From: Oenanthe sinensis
Taxonomy: Eukaryota; Streptophyta; Magnoliopsida; Apiales; Apiaceae
Assembly (NCBI GenBank): GCA_028671895.1
Contig: CM053796.1
Span: 38,748,860 to 38,812,859 of the forward strand
Reading direction: 5' to 3'
DNA: 64,000 nt
Position 1 is the stretch's first letter. Each line of letters begins with the position of its first letter. Both the position numbers and the translations under genes were made by a program. Below are positions 25,201 to 35,578 of this stretch, one piece after another. Under the pieces are notes generated by a model, which saw nothing but the letters and a program-made list of their open reading frames with translations, ran no database searches and was not told where the DNA came from.

Positions 25201-25306
25201 CAAGTTGCCTGTGCAATCTTTGCAAAATTTGATTTATGCAGGAATCCTTTTAGCAGGATTTTTTGTGTATTTTGTAGTAATTTTCTTCTCATCTCCTGTT
25301 CGCTGA
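16273..25306 (+). CDS. Type I membrane protein related to pollen-exine protein At5g58100
   Basis: Sixteen exons join in phase to 811 aa: 16273-16473, 17682-17876, 18370-18444, 18525-18692, 18914-19077, 19513-19731, 20343-20469, 20841-21029, 22480-22566, 22716-22870, 23361-23480, 24120-24345, 24485-24544, 24620-24793, 24877-24986, 25141-25306. The start is the ATG followed by ILTERLLIGIVLVCV, a clear signal peptide, then a Ser-Ala run coded by TCAGCA repeats. A long luminal or extracellular region follows (VNIVLIGFNGDGGY, DLSAGPCTYG, HWADENDGS, DVDPHLM), then one transmembrane helix near the C-terminus (IYAGILLAGFFVYFVVIFF, about 787-805) and a very short tail. I recognise it as the plant family of At5g58100/At3g28720, the former linked to exine patterning. 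Its biochemical role is unknown to me, so no activity is assigned. No frame break was found. Confidence 0.85.
17012..17248. mobile_element. Stowaway MITE in intron 1
   Basis: TA-CTCCCTCTGT at the left and ACAGAGGGAG-TA at the right; the sub-terminal arms also pair (ATATTTGTCGTTTGACTTTT with the reverse complement of AAAAGTCAAACGTCAAATAT). It is 237 bp, able to fold end to end, with a TA target-site duplication. Confidence 0.9.
21190..22159. mobile_element. Non-autonomous Mutator-like element with long TIRs in intron 8
   Basis: Two arms of about 200 bp are reverse complements. The left arm (21190-21400) contains CCCACCCATCTCACA, CACTACCCGATCTCCACAGC and TTAACGGTCAACATGGATTG; the same blocks appear inverted at 21960-22159. 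Flanks read TTAAATTT (21182-21189) and TTAAGTTT (22160-22167), a candidate 8-9 bp target duplication with one or two mismatches. Long TIRs and this duplication size suit a Mutator-like element; hAT is the alternative. The roughly 550-bp centre has no recognisable transposase or captured exon. It inflates intron 8 of the exine-protein-like gene without touching the splice sites. Confidence 0.8.
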
Positions 25307-26734
25307 TGTAACACAAGATGGTTGGTACTAGTTTTCATTGCTGTTGCAAGTTGCAACTGCAGGATATATTAGGCTTAACAGGAACAGGTATACACTTACG
25401 GAAAAAAGAAATTTAGAGTGATATCTGTTCCAGTTAACTAAATGAGTGTAAAAAGGGATTCAATGTCCCTAAATGGAATTTGTAACACTATGTCTAGCAA
25501 AGAGAAAATGAAGCAGATCTTAAAAGTTCCCTGGATATTTCAAGATGCAAATTGTTATGTACTGTTTTGAATGGTCAACTTTAATTACGACTCCAGTCAA
25601 TTATTTTTGCGTATGCAATACAGGAGAAACAATTGGGAATGAGGGATAATGTTGAGAATGCTAGAATGTGCAGGAAGTAGCTCTAGTCTAATCATGGTAT
25701 GGTTGGTGATGAGGGTTTGGGACATCGAGCTGTAAAGGCTAAAGGTTTTCTAGTGGCTATTCAGCGCTCTCTTCTATATTTTTTGTTGAGTTCTTTCCTA
25801 AGTAGATTTCAAGCATTGAAAAGTGCTCAAGGCCAGGATTTAAGCACAAATTATGGAATATTGGCCACCATTCGAAAGTGCTCTATGCCCAGGATCTTGG
25901 GTGTTTGCCTGATATATATAGTTCCCTTAAAAGCAGGGTTGTAATCCAAATCCAGAAAATTTAAACTTGATTCGATAAAAATCGTATTCATTTTTTATAG
26001 CTCTTAGCTCTTGATTGTATCAATTTATATTATCAATAAATTTACACCAATAGCAGCTTCAGGAGCACTGATTTTATAAATATTATTTTTAACAAGCATG
26101 TTAAAATAGATGTCTATACTTCAATCTGATAAATATATTCTTTCTTCATATTAGTAGATTTCGAGTACTAAAATTTGAATTTGCAAAAAAAATCATACAA
26201 ATATTTAAATTTGTGCCAACAATTATGAGTGTTTGGGGAGTTTATTTATTATACGTTAATAAAAGTAGAAAAATAACGGGACCAAATTTACAGGTCAATT
26301 TTTGTCATATATTGACCTGAGCTGAGACTCCCCGTGTATAATAATTTTGTTCTTGGTAACATTTCAACACGGTTCCCAACTTGACAGTTTGATGTCATGC
26401 CATACGCATATAATTATGCACTCTCTCATGCCATACGTATTGTACATCATTTTTGCTCTCCCACCTCACGATATTTCTTAGTTATTGCCAAACATTGTTA
26501 GACGCACTTGGACCAGCTTTACTACTAACCAAGCCACACCACACCATCATATTATTCAATTCAATTAAATTTTGACCCACTCATCTCTAAATATTCCCCT
26601 CCATTTTTCCAATATATACACCCTCCCTTCCTGCTCAACCTCTCACTTTTATTATACACAAAACCCTCCTCAACTCTCTCTTCAATATTCTTTCAATCTC
26701 TTTTACATACAAATATTTATCTACACATAACACA
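25307..26734. other. Intergenic: 3'UTR of membrane-protein gene, CP1 promoter
   Basis: No gene features. The open frame near 25699-25944 has no family resemblance. A TATA-like AATATATACA at 26611 lies about 115 bp before the CP1 ATG, preceded and followed by pyrimidine-rich CTCTCTC sequence typical of plant leaders. Confidence 0.6.
26611..26620 (+). promoter_or_regulatory. TATA-like box of the CP1-like gene
   Basis: AATATATACA with a C/T-rich stretch just downstream, about 115 bp upstream of the start codon. Position and composition fit a plant core promoter; there is no independent support. Confidence 0.5.
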
Positions 26735-27187
26735 ATGTGTCCAACAGGCAGTACAACCATTTCATCAACAAGAAAGCCAGGTCTAAGGTCAGCATTTGAA
26801 GTTCTTGACGTAGACCATGATGGTAGGATAAGCAGAGATGATCTCTACACAGTTTATGGCCACAAAATATCATCCTCCGCAGATAAAGATGATGCCATTG
26901 GTTCCATGATGACAGTGGCTGATTCAAACAAGAATGGTTACGTAGAGTTTGATGAGTTCGAGAAGGTTGTTGTTGGAGATAGGCAGAGAGGTGGTGGAGT
27001 CATGGAAGAAGTGTTTAGGGTTATGGATAGAGATGGAGATGGAAAAGTTGGACATGATGATCTCAAGAGTTATTTGAGTTTCACTGGTTTTGAGGCTTCT
27101 GATGATGATATTAAGGCTATGATTAGATTGGGTGGTGGTGATGATGGTGTTAATTTTGACGGTCTTTGCAAGATTTTGGCTGTTTGA
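26735..27187 (+). CDS. CP1: EF-hand calcium-binding protein, CP1-like
   Basis: Single-exon gene, 150 aa. Loop 1 is DVDHDGRISRDD (25-36), loop 2 DSNKNGYVEFDE (63-74, a canonical loop with Glu at position 12) and loop 3 DRDGDGKVGHDD (98-109). The fourth site near 133-144 (GGGDDGVNFDG) is degenerate and probably does not bind Ca2+. Loops 1 and 3 have Asp at position 12, which tends to weaken Ca2+ over Mg2+ binding. The MCP start, the LRSAFEVLD entry helix and the IKAMIRLGGGD..V.FDGL ending match what I remember of Arabidopsis CP1 (At5g49480), a salt-responsive calcium sensor. There is no signal peptide or myristoylation site (Gly2 absent), so it should be cytosolic. It may be a regulator without catalytic activity. 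Confidence 0.93.
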   Translation: MCPTGSTTISSTRKPGLRSAFEVLDVDHDGRISRDDLYTVYGHKISSSADKDDAIGSMMTVADSNKNGYVEFDEFEKVVVGDRQRGGGVMEEVFRVMDRDGDGKVGHDDLKSYLSFTGFEASDDDIKAMIRLGGGDDGVNFDGLCKILAV

Positions 27188-28970
27188 TTTTATTAATGTA
27201 TAGCATGATGACGATGATAAAGATTCTGTGCTTGTATTTTAATTCTACTTCATATTTGTAATGAAAAATTTTGCACCTTTCATGGATGTTAAAGGCCAAG
27301 TTCTATGAACAATGCTTAGTTGTAGTTTAATACTATTGATTTGGTACAGACAGTAAGGTGCTTTGAGTAAAATTTACAGCTTCATACCATTTGAAAAACA
27401 AGTATCTTTTAGATTTTTACATTTGTCAGAAACAGTCGTATATAAAAAGTTAAAAACAAATATACTTAAGATTAACTCTGGTTGGACACAACGATATTAA
27501 ATTCACGGCAAAACATGGCCTTGGTTTTGTTTATAACACATTTCCGGAGATGCTCTTACATTAAATTTTCTTTAAAAAATTTGGAGTTGCTTGTGAAACA
27601 GTGAACGAACCTAGGTGATTTTTGTCTTTTACCTCTAAACTTTACGTCTTTTAAATTCAGCCGTTCACAACTTTATTTAGTGGGCAACTACGTGTGCTCG
27701 CCTTTCATCTTGTTGAAGAAAAGCATTTTTGGCTACGATGCCTAAATCTTACTGTACTATTTGTTTAACATGAAGAATTTATACAAATACTCCTCCCTTG
27801 TCATTCTCGTCAAAATACAGTTCTTTCTCAAAATTATGGAAGGTTCTAGAAAAATGCTCCTATATTTTGTCTTTCTTGTTTAAACTCAAAACAAAGTGCT
27901 TCATGCCTGCACTGCTATAAAAGTTAAATAATGATTCTCTGATGGATAGTCTGCAAGCGTTTACCAAGTACTAACTTGTAAACATATATAAAAAATTCAG
28001 AAGTTGTAGAGTTCTTGATGAATATTGAAAACCTTCGCAGGTTTTATTCGCTCCCTCTTAAACTGGAAACAAATTTATTTTCATATAATTTACTATATTT
28101 ATTATAGAAAATTTAAAGCTGTATCTAAAATAGCCATAAAGTTTAACAACCCATCTGTTTTTTTAATAAAGGTCAACTTCCTTTTTTCTTTAAATAATAA
28201 AAGTCAATTTCAAATTTTATGAATTCACACCCTAATTATTTTCTCCGTATAAAATTGAATTTTCTTAAATCTTGTGCAACGAATCTTAATTTAATTCATA
28301 GTGAGTTATGTTTGAATTGAATGGTCTCCATTTGCCCTCCCGTCGAAGTCACAAGAGTTGAATTTTGTACCAAATGCCGACTATAGTAGTGAACGTCCTT
28401 ACAATTTATATAAGAACAAACAGAATCAGTAAAAACATCTACGCAAATGTTAGATGTCCGGTCAATTTGGTAGAATCACAGGGAGCTTGGGACCATGCCA
28501 ACCAACCATAACACTCTTTTTCCACCACAAAAACAAAAATCACAGTATTCTTGATTCATAGCAGCACCAAAGGATTTCACTTTCATTGTCATTCAAGATT
28601 CACACGTCTATACAAATACCAACCGAATCATTTTATGAGAACATTGCGGTCATTGTGTACCAACGACAGCAACATATTACACTAATACACTACCACAGAA
28701 TTTTCACACCAGATTCTGAATATGCCAGTTTGATATGGATTCCGAGTAGGCTAATCTCATAGTCACACAGATTTGAGAACAAGAAGAATAATTTACTAAT
28801 GTTTTTATGTTGATGTATAGATATAGATATGTGTGTGTGTTATCGAAGAAAATTGTTGCAGAACTTACAAACTTTGTAACAAGAGCTAGATAAGAAACGT
28901 TTAATACTTGTACAACAGTCTGCAGACACAAACAAAGCTTCTGGCTTACCTTGGCTTCTGTAAGGTGATT
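27188..28970. other. Intergenic between convergent CP1-like and SLD5 genes
   Basis: The two genes face each other, so this stretch should hold both 3' ends. It is AT-rich with no coding pattern on either strand. A short TG run lies near 28830-28840. Nothing else was recognised. Confidence 0.55.
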
Positions 28971-29093
28971 TGATTGACCTGAAGGAGCTTCTATCAAACT
29001 GCAACATGAAGCTAAAGCTTAAACTAGATCAACTTGCCTTTGATTGACCCAGAAGGACTTCTACCAAACTACTTAAACTAGAGCAACTTGCCC
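28971..29093 (-). repeat. Imperfect tandem duplication across the SLD5 stop codon
   Basis: Two copies, 28971-29039 and 29040-29093, share GATTGACC(C/T), GAAGGA, CTTCTA.CAAACT and CTTAAACTAGA.CAACTTGCC. On the minus strand each encodes a GQV(A or D)LV-stop ending. The upstream copy is the one used in the gene; the downstream one lies in the 3'UTR and has about 20 extra bases. Confidence 0.8.
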
Positions 29094-32000
29094 ACTTTCA
29101 ACCAATGGTTTTATTGATTTGTAACGCAGGGCATAAAGATCATCAGCTTCCAGATCCACTGGTTTCTCCACTCCACTATCAAATGGAAGATCACAATTAG
29201 AACCATTACAAATGATAATGCCTAAGCCTAACTAAGCAAAGAAATTAATAGAAGTTCAACAAATTACGTCTCATCAAGTTGGAAAGCTCCTAAAAATCTC
29301 TTGCATCGGCAAATAACAAAACTGTCCAACTGCGCCTCAGGAACTGAAAATTATAGAGAACACAAATTATCAGCTGACAAACAAAAATTAGCAATATAGA
29401 AAATTAGTATCATAAATTGTATTTTAAGTAGGAACCAATCATAATATTGTTGCAAATTTAGCTTCCTCAATCCTACATAATAATCTACAGAGGTGCCCTC
29501 ACGTATAAATCAGATATGACATGCTAATAATTTCAATTGTGATTTGGCCCTCAAAGTATTTTAGTCCTTTCATTCACATATAGTCATGGTTATTACGGCG
29601 CCAAGTCGAGGCTTGACACCCAACTACCTTCATGAAGACTAGTCGCTCGGCTAGTCGTAAAAAGTCGACAACTTGTTCATATACATATATTTACAAGATT
29701 TAATAGATAATATTGCTAAATACGTCATTTTCACAATTTAAATCAAATTAAGCATATTTACTACATAATAACATGCAAATACCAAATATCAAACATGTAT
29801 GTTGAGTAAGCAGCTCATCTAAAACCTTTAAGGTGTTAGAGGAAGGCCCCAAATGGATCTTATCTATATTTTAACATTCCTCCTCACTCGAAATCCCATT
29901 TTTTTGGGTTGAAAAGTGGATCACGGGCACCCATTTTTGGGGTATAGTTTTGCCTTCGTGTCCATTATAAATTGTGAGAATATTGGGAGTGGAAGGGAGT
30001 CGAACTAAAACCTTAAGGTGTTAGAGGAAGGCCCCAAATGGATCTTATACTATATTTTAACACAGACAAATAAAAACATAAAAGATGACGAAAATCAAGC
30101 AAAGTAATCCATCTCAATATTAAGTTCATCTCTACCCCTTTCTTGTGTATTGTCAATGATCGAATCATGCTATTGTACACCATAATCATTATTATCATGG
30201 CACCAAGTTGGGCGCTGAAAAGCCTCGGCACCCGAGCACCTTCGAGTCGACTAGTCATCTTCGTGATAACAATGCATATAGTTTGGATACATATCCTTGT
30301 AATCTGGTACAAACAGTGAAGCTGATGCCTCAACTATTTTAAGTCGTTCCCTTTATTGTGAATGCCGTCATGAATAAGGAAGCATAAAAAAGAAGATTCA
30401 ATTACTCAAAATCTACATTGTAATACTCCATTAACCGCTATCAACTATTCAAAAGAATACTTTTTAAATCAGTAAGGATAACTTCAAATAATCTCTATCA
30501 CAGTAGCTAGTACAGCTATAGAAACATTACCCATGTCATCCTTTTCACTTATAACAGATTGCTTCAAATGGGATTTGTAACGATCAGGCAGTTTTGATAG
30601 AACAGATTGTTCAAAAAGTTGTTCCATATCATCTGTACACCTAGAAATCATAGCATAAGGTAGAAAAGGAAAAAAGAAAAAAAAAAGTGTGATCACCTTT
30701 TAGCAAATCATTACGTTGCTTTCATTTTTCTGAAAAGAAAAAAAAAGTGGGATCACCTTTTAGCAAACGTCTGCTCTTGTTGAGAAAGCAGATTCAAAAG
30801 TTCAGAAGTTTTTTGAATGTGAAATGCGTATTTCTCAATCTGCAAAAGAAGATTAGTTAGAAATTAGAAGCAAACATTGCATGATGAAATTACAGGTGGT
30901 GACTCTTTTTTTTGTCCTTCAAGCTGTATGGACAATCTCTTGACTAGAAAGTTTAGCTTTCCTAGTTTGTCCACAGTTTATCATTGCTTTTGAACTCAAA
31001 TGTAGCATACCAAATAGTCTTATATTTGTATACTAATGAAACTTATCTGCTATCCAGATGTAGTTCATAAATTACAAGCAGCAAGAAAGAATATATTACC
31101 TTCCATCTATTAGATATATATTGCTTATTCAATTGTAAAGAACATCTGGAAAAACTTGAAATTACACAACATATAGAACTATAAATTGGACCTTTTGAAG
31201 ACGAGTCCTTAAATATGATCTCAACAAAAACAGAGTCCTATCCAAGTCCATCTGATAGAGTGAGACGCTGAGTGCTTCCACACCATTTTTAGTGTATTCC
31301 TCCACTGTTTCATCCTGAACATTATTGGTGAAGCAGAATTATTATCATGTCTTAAAAATCATATGCAAAGGCAGCAATTCATGAATGTAAAGTTATATAT
31401 CTGCAAATATTTGGAAGTAGAGGTGTCTGGGGACCAGAGGCAGCTGTCAATCCTGTTTGAGGCTGCTTCTGCAGAATGCAGATAACGACAATGGAAAAAA
31501 GAGGGATTGCGGCTATGCAACCATTAAAAGCATTTTATTTCAAAAGGGGAGCTAAGGAGTGCAGACTGAAAAAGATGACTTCAATCTCACACATGGGGTT
31601 CTAGACATGCCTGTGAAGTGCACTTGTGATGCCTTTGGATTGGCCTTGTGAACATTGTTGTGCCTCTCTTAGTTAAGCCTAAGCAGCAACAATCAAAAGG
31701 AGCTTGGAATATCCTCCGACAGAACAATACAATAAAAAAAATTTAGATCCAGATGTGAAAAGAGCTTTTGCAGGGTTTGTAGTCTCTGCAATGCCGTTTG
31801 ATCAAGCCTCATTAGGACTAAGTTTGCTGCCTACTTTTTAGTTCACTAGTATGATTAGGTACTTCGGTACAGTCACTTTGATGATACTGACATGAAACAG
31901 GAAGAGAAAAAAGAACATGTGTAGTTGCTGATTTGATATAGCAGGGTTTCTCGGAGCTAATACATGTTACTGTATGGATAATTTTTACTTCTCCTTTTGT

Positions 32001-33079
32001 TTCAGGCGTTTTTGTACACTAGTGGCCTTTGATTAGTGTTTAGGTTTAAGCAAGAGAATGAGCCTTGAAAACTGTACTTTAAAAATAAATTGTGGCCTAG
32101 CATGGGTATGTGCAATTTGGCCTAAAATCATAAGGCTAGTTCTACGGATTGACTAATTAAGCTTGCTCTTAAAAAAGGTTCTAGGAGTTTTCATTTTTGT
32201 TAGGAGATTCCCTTTAGGTGTCCGTATACTACCACGTTTTGTTGTATATCTTAAAATATTTAAGAGGTTCTGTCCCCATATACAAGAATAAATCAATAAT
32301 CATACTTATCCAAACCTATATCTAAGAGTTGTACTTTCTCTTAAAGGAATATTGTATGAAACTGGCAAATATGTGCACGCATTATAGCAAGGAAAAACAT
32401 GTATGTATAACTTTGGGCAAATCTACTTGAGCATAACTAGTACATGAGGCCAACAGAGTCACACTGTTCAGAGTTGTGACTTGTTGGTTCTCGTGAAATT
32501 TACTTCAGCACTAGGTCCATCAAATTACAATAGCTAGCAGACACTACTCTAGAGTAATAAAAAAATATATCTAAAAGATATCACAAGCATCAAGCTAAAA
32601 GGAAAAAGTTTGGTAAAAGTTCTAATTGGACGTTTTTGGTTCAACAATCTTAACCATGCAAGAAATCACATATATTCCATGAAATTCTGAACATAGAGTA
32701 TAATATAATGTAAAATCAGACCTTGTAAGATAATTTAAAGAAAAATTCCATATTACAAGTAAGACATAAAATGACAATTAATATAAGTAACTTTTAGAAA
32801 TGAAGAAAAAATTCCCCCAAACACTGTAATAATGAGGACAGAATGACAGATAAAACAGTTCATTGAAGTCATATGTTGGTATCAAAATTAAATACGTACC
32901 ATCAATTGAATCTGTTCTCTAGAACGCTGAACCAAAGATGCCTCAAATCGGAGAATTTCAGGAGCAGCTTTTTCATTTCTCCATGCTCGCTTCAAGAGCT
33001 CAGCATCAGTAGTTGAGATCAAGGATTCATAATCATCCATGCCTGAAAATCCAGATCCATCCCCTGTATCGGATGCCAT
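29073..33079 (-). CDS. SLD5: GINS complex subunit SLD5
   Basis: Six coding exons on the minus strand, in transcript order 33079-32900, 31314-31192, 30839-30757, 30640-30531, 29343-29268 and 29175-29073, join in phase to 224 aa. The ATG lies 22 nt after a TGTTTCAG acceptor, so a further 5'UTR exon is expected; GTGTGTTT near 33968 is the likely donor, giving a leader intron of about 870 bp. Landmarks: LISTTDAELLKRAWRNEKAAP (about 20-40), VSLYQMDLDRTLFLLRSYLR (the GINS alpha-helical core), IEKYAFH, LPDRYKSHLKQSVI, then the C-terminal B-domain VPEAQLDSFVICR...LYALRYKSIKPLVESGQVALV. SLD5 forms the GINS tetramer with PSF1-3, part of the CMG helicase at nuclear replication forks. No damage was seen, although the stop region is tandemly duplicated. 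Confidence 0.93.
29580..30270. repeat. Composite repeats in SLD5 intron 5
   Basis: Two ~55-bp direct repeats (29821-29876 and 30007-30063) read AAAACC..TTAAGGTGTTAGAG and GGCCCCAAATGGATCTTA, each ending TTTTAACA. Within each, TGTTAG...TTTAACA makes a 43-45-bp unit with LTR-like ends. Between them GGGAGTCGAAC resembles the complement of a tRNA B box. Two further similar blocks, near 29598 and 30200, carry GGCGCCAAGTCGAGGC-like and GACTAGTC motifs. Class is uncertain: a tiny TRIM-like or SINE-derived repeat is possible. Confidence 0.45.
30687..30770. repeat. Duplicated 5' splice-site segment in SLD5 intron 3
   Basis: The sequence around the exon 3 donor (AAAAAAAGTGGGATCACCTT then TTAGCAAA, 30743-30766) is repeated 61 bp away with one base changed in the donor flank (30683-30706). 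On the minus strand the second copy offers another AAAG-GTGATC donor inside the intron. Confidence 0.75.
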
Positions 33080-34361
33080 GAAACGCCTAATTCCTCCTCT
33101 CTGAAACATTTTATCCACAACCATATTATTTAAACGAGATCAAAGATATATGAGTGAATATACAATCTAAAATAAAGTATTGCAGAAAACAAGAGCCAGC
33201 TCTTACGAATTTCAACGACATCAGATTTTACATTATAATTGATGTTTTTAAAAAATAATTAGTGACTAACGGGGTTTGAAATGAAGCACAGAGTTTTATC
33301 ATTGATTTATGTTCCTCGGTTCCTTCTATTATTGGAAGTAAGAAACAGAGTAAGAAAGTGCTTCCATGAATACTAGCAAATCACAGTTCTAAATAGCTTA
33401 GCTAACCTGCAAGTGTTGGATCTAAGTAATAACATACCGTCTAAGAACTTCAACAAGAAGCCTAAAATTTAGTCATGGCCAGAGTCAGACTTGGTAACCA
33501 ATCATTCCTAAACAACGTAGCTAATTTTTTCAGCTTCCGAAACTTGCCAACTCACAGGTTAACTGATTGGCACCAGAAGTCATACGAGTTCTAGTCGTAA
33601 ATTATATCTGCTGACATAAATTATAACAGAATAACAGATTGGTTGGCTTCCTACTCAACCTCGAAACTTGTTGCTGGCTTGCCTAATTGCCTTATGTCTC
33701 GATGTAATCATTCAAACATCATTCAAATATAATAAAAAGTTAGGCAATCAATTATAGAAAGCAAGAATACAAATTACTTAACAGGTGTTCATCGTACATT
33801 AAGTAATTTCATCAAACAGTTAGTACGCAAGAAATGTATACATATCATTTTAACTTCCAATTACACATCAAAAGTGAACAATTTGAAAAATAATAAAACT
33901 AATTTCATTAGCTATTATAGATACATGTAAACAGAAACAAAACCAGAAATAAAGATTTGTAAACACACCTTCAATTAAATATGATGAATGAATTGATTTG
34001 TGAGGAGAAATTTCACGAGTAATTGAATTAAGAGAATATACAAATAATCTAGATATGTAGTATATATTTATGTGTGTGTGTGTGTGTTGCAGCAATTGAG
34101 TTCTTTTTTGGATTTTGGCTAACTAGTAACTTGGTTTTGGGTGGCGGGAAACTAGAAATTGAAATGGAAAGCAATTTTTTGAACAGGGTACAATAATTGG
34201 TTAAATACCAATTCGAATAAGGGCCGTCTGGTTTATCCGGTTTGGAATCAATGATCCCGATAAGATGGTACGGGGATGAATAGTAGCGGATGAATTATCA
34301 TTTTTGATATATTTGATTGAACGATAGAATGAATTTGTTAATTTAATATATTATTTAATAA

Positions 34362-34365
<4 letters not shown>

Positions 34366-34396
<31 letters not shown>
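34366..34396. repeat. TA dinucleotide microsatellite
   Basis: Roughly 15 uninterrupted AT units; a shorter run of the same kind lies at 35709-35727. Confidence 0.95.
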
Positions 34397-34405
<9 letters not shown>

Positions 34406-34623
34406 AATTAATATGAAAAATAAATCATTATTATTTATTAAATATTAAACAATATAATTATAACTTTTTTATTTTAAAAATTAAGATGTAATTTTATAAA
34501 TAAAGATATAAGTAATAAATTTTAGATTTGATTACTAATACCCCAACTTATACTCACTTCTGCCTAAGGTATTAGAAACTCATATCTTATGTGATCAGAA
34601 ACTCATATCTTATGAGTTTGAAG

Positions 34624-35182
34624 TAGAGATGCACAAAAAATCCGAATATGAAAAACCTGTCCGATTTGATCCGGAAAAAAAATCGATCCAAAAAAACCCG
34701 GTCCGGACCTGATTCAGCCCGCGGGCCAGAACGTATCACATATTTTTCATAAAAATTCGGCCCAATCCGATCCGGATTTAGTCCCGGCTTGAAAAAAATC
34801 CAGATTTAGGTCCGATCTGGATAAAAATCTGGTCCGGCCCGGATTAGGCCCGGTTCGGCCCGGTTTTTCCCGGATTTTATTCGGATATTTCAAAAAATCT
34901 GGATAAAATTTCTTATATATTTAAAATTTATCTATTTTCATAAAAATATTAAATTAAATTTTAATAAAAGTATACATATTTCAAAAAATATTAAAAATAC
35001 TTTCTAAAAATAATTATTTTTATTTTTATGCGGCCCGATCCGCAGGCCTCAAACGGGTCAATTATTTTCCTTCAAAATCCTGCCCCGCCCGATTTTGACA
35101 AAAACCCGGCCCGATTCAATTTTAAAAAATCCTGATTTTTTGTAATCTGAATCCGGTCCGATCCAATTTTTGTGCATCTCTA
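34624..35182. mobile_element. hAT-like MITE
   Basis: Left end TAGAGATGCACAAAAA and right end TTTTTGTGCATCTCTA are perfect inverted repeats. Flanks GTTTGAAG (34616-34623) and GTTTAAAA (35183-35190) match at 6 of 8 positions, as expected for an aged hAT 8-bp duplication. Sub-terminal regions are rich in CCGG, GGCCCG and CCGATCC words, unusual in this AT-rich window. No transposase. Confidence 0.8.
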
Positions 35183-35498
35183 GTTTAAAATATGAGTTTT
35201 AAAATTAAAAAATTTTCAAAACCAAAAAATCATGACCAAAACTATATCCATAAACCATAACCCATAATATATCATAACTTAATATTATATTAATGGAAGT
35301 ACAGGAACTTTGAGTTCGGTGAAAGAAGAAATTGATATTTTTGCGTAAAAATCTCGCAGAAGTAAAAGCACTAAAGCTTACAAGGGGAGACAACGGGGCT
35401 AAATAAGATCACGGATTAAAATTCCACTTATTGAAAAAAAAATTATATTGGATAGGATTGACAAAATAATTTTGAGCAAGACATGAGATGAGTATGTA

Positions 35499-35578
35499 TA
35501 TCAATATATATTACTAATTTTTTATAATAAAATCAGAATATCAATATATATTACTAATTTTTTATAATAAAATCAGAT
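35499..35578. repeat. 40-bp tandem duplication
   Basis: Two adjacent identical units starting ATATCAATATATATTACTAA and ending AAAATCAGA. Confidence 0.9.

Noticed and set aside
25699..25944. 81-residue open frame after the membrane-protein gene
   Set aside because: No family features, and it sits in 3' flanking DNA with ordinary composition.
33077..33124. Upstream start adding 15 residues to SLD5
   Set aside because: A TGTTTCAG acceptor lies between it and the exon, so these codons fall in the leader intron. The ATG at 33079 matches the family start.
34221..34623. Second Tourist-like MITE starting GGGCCGTCTGGTTTATCC
   Set aside because: A plausible left end and similar 'aactcatatctta' words exist, but no matching right terminus or target duplication was found.
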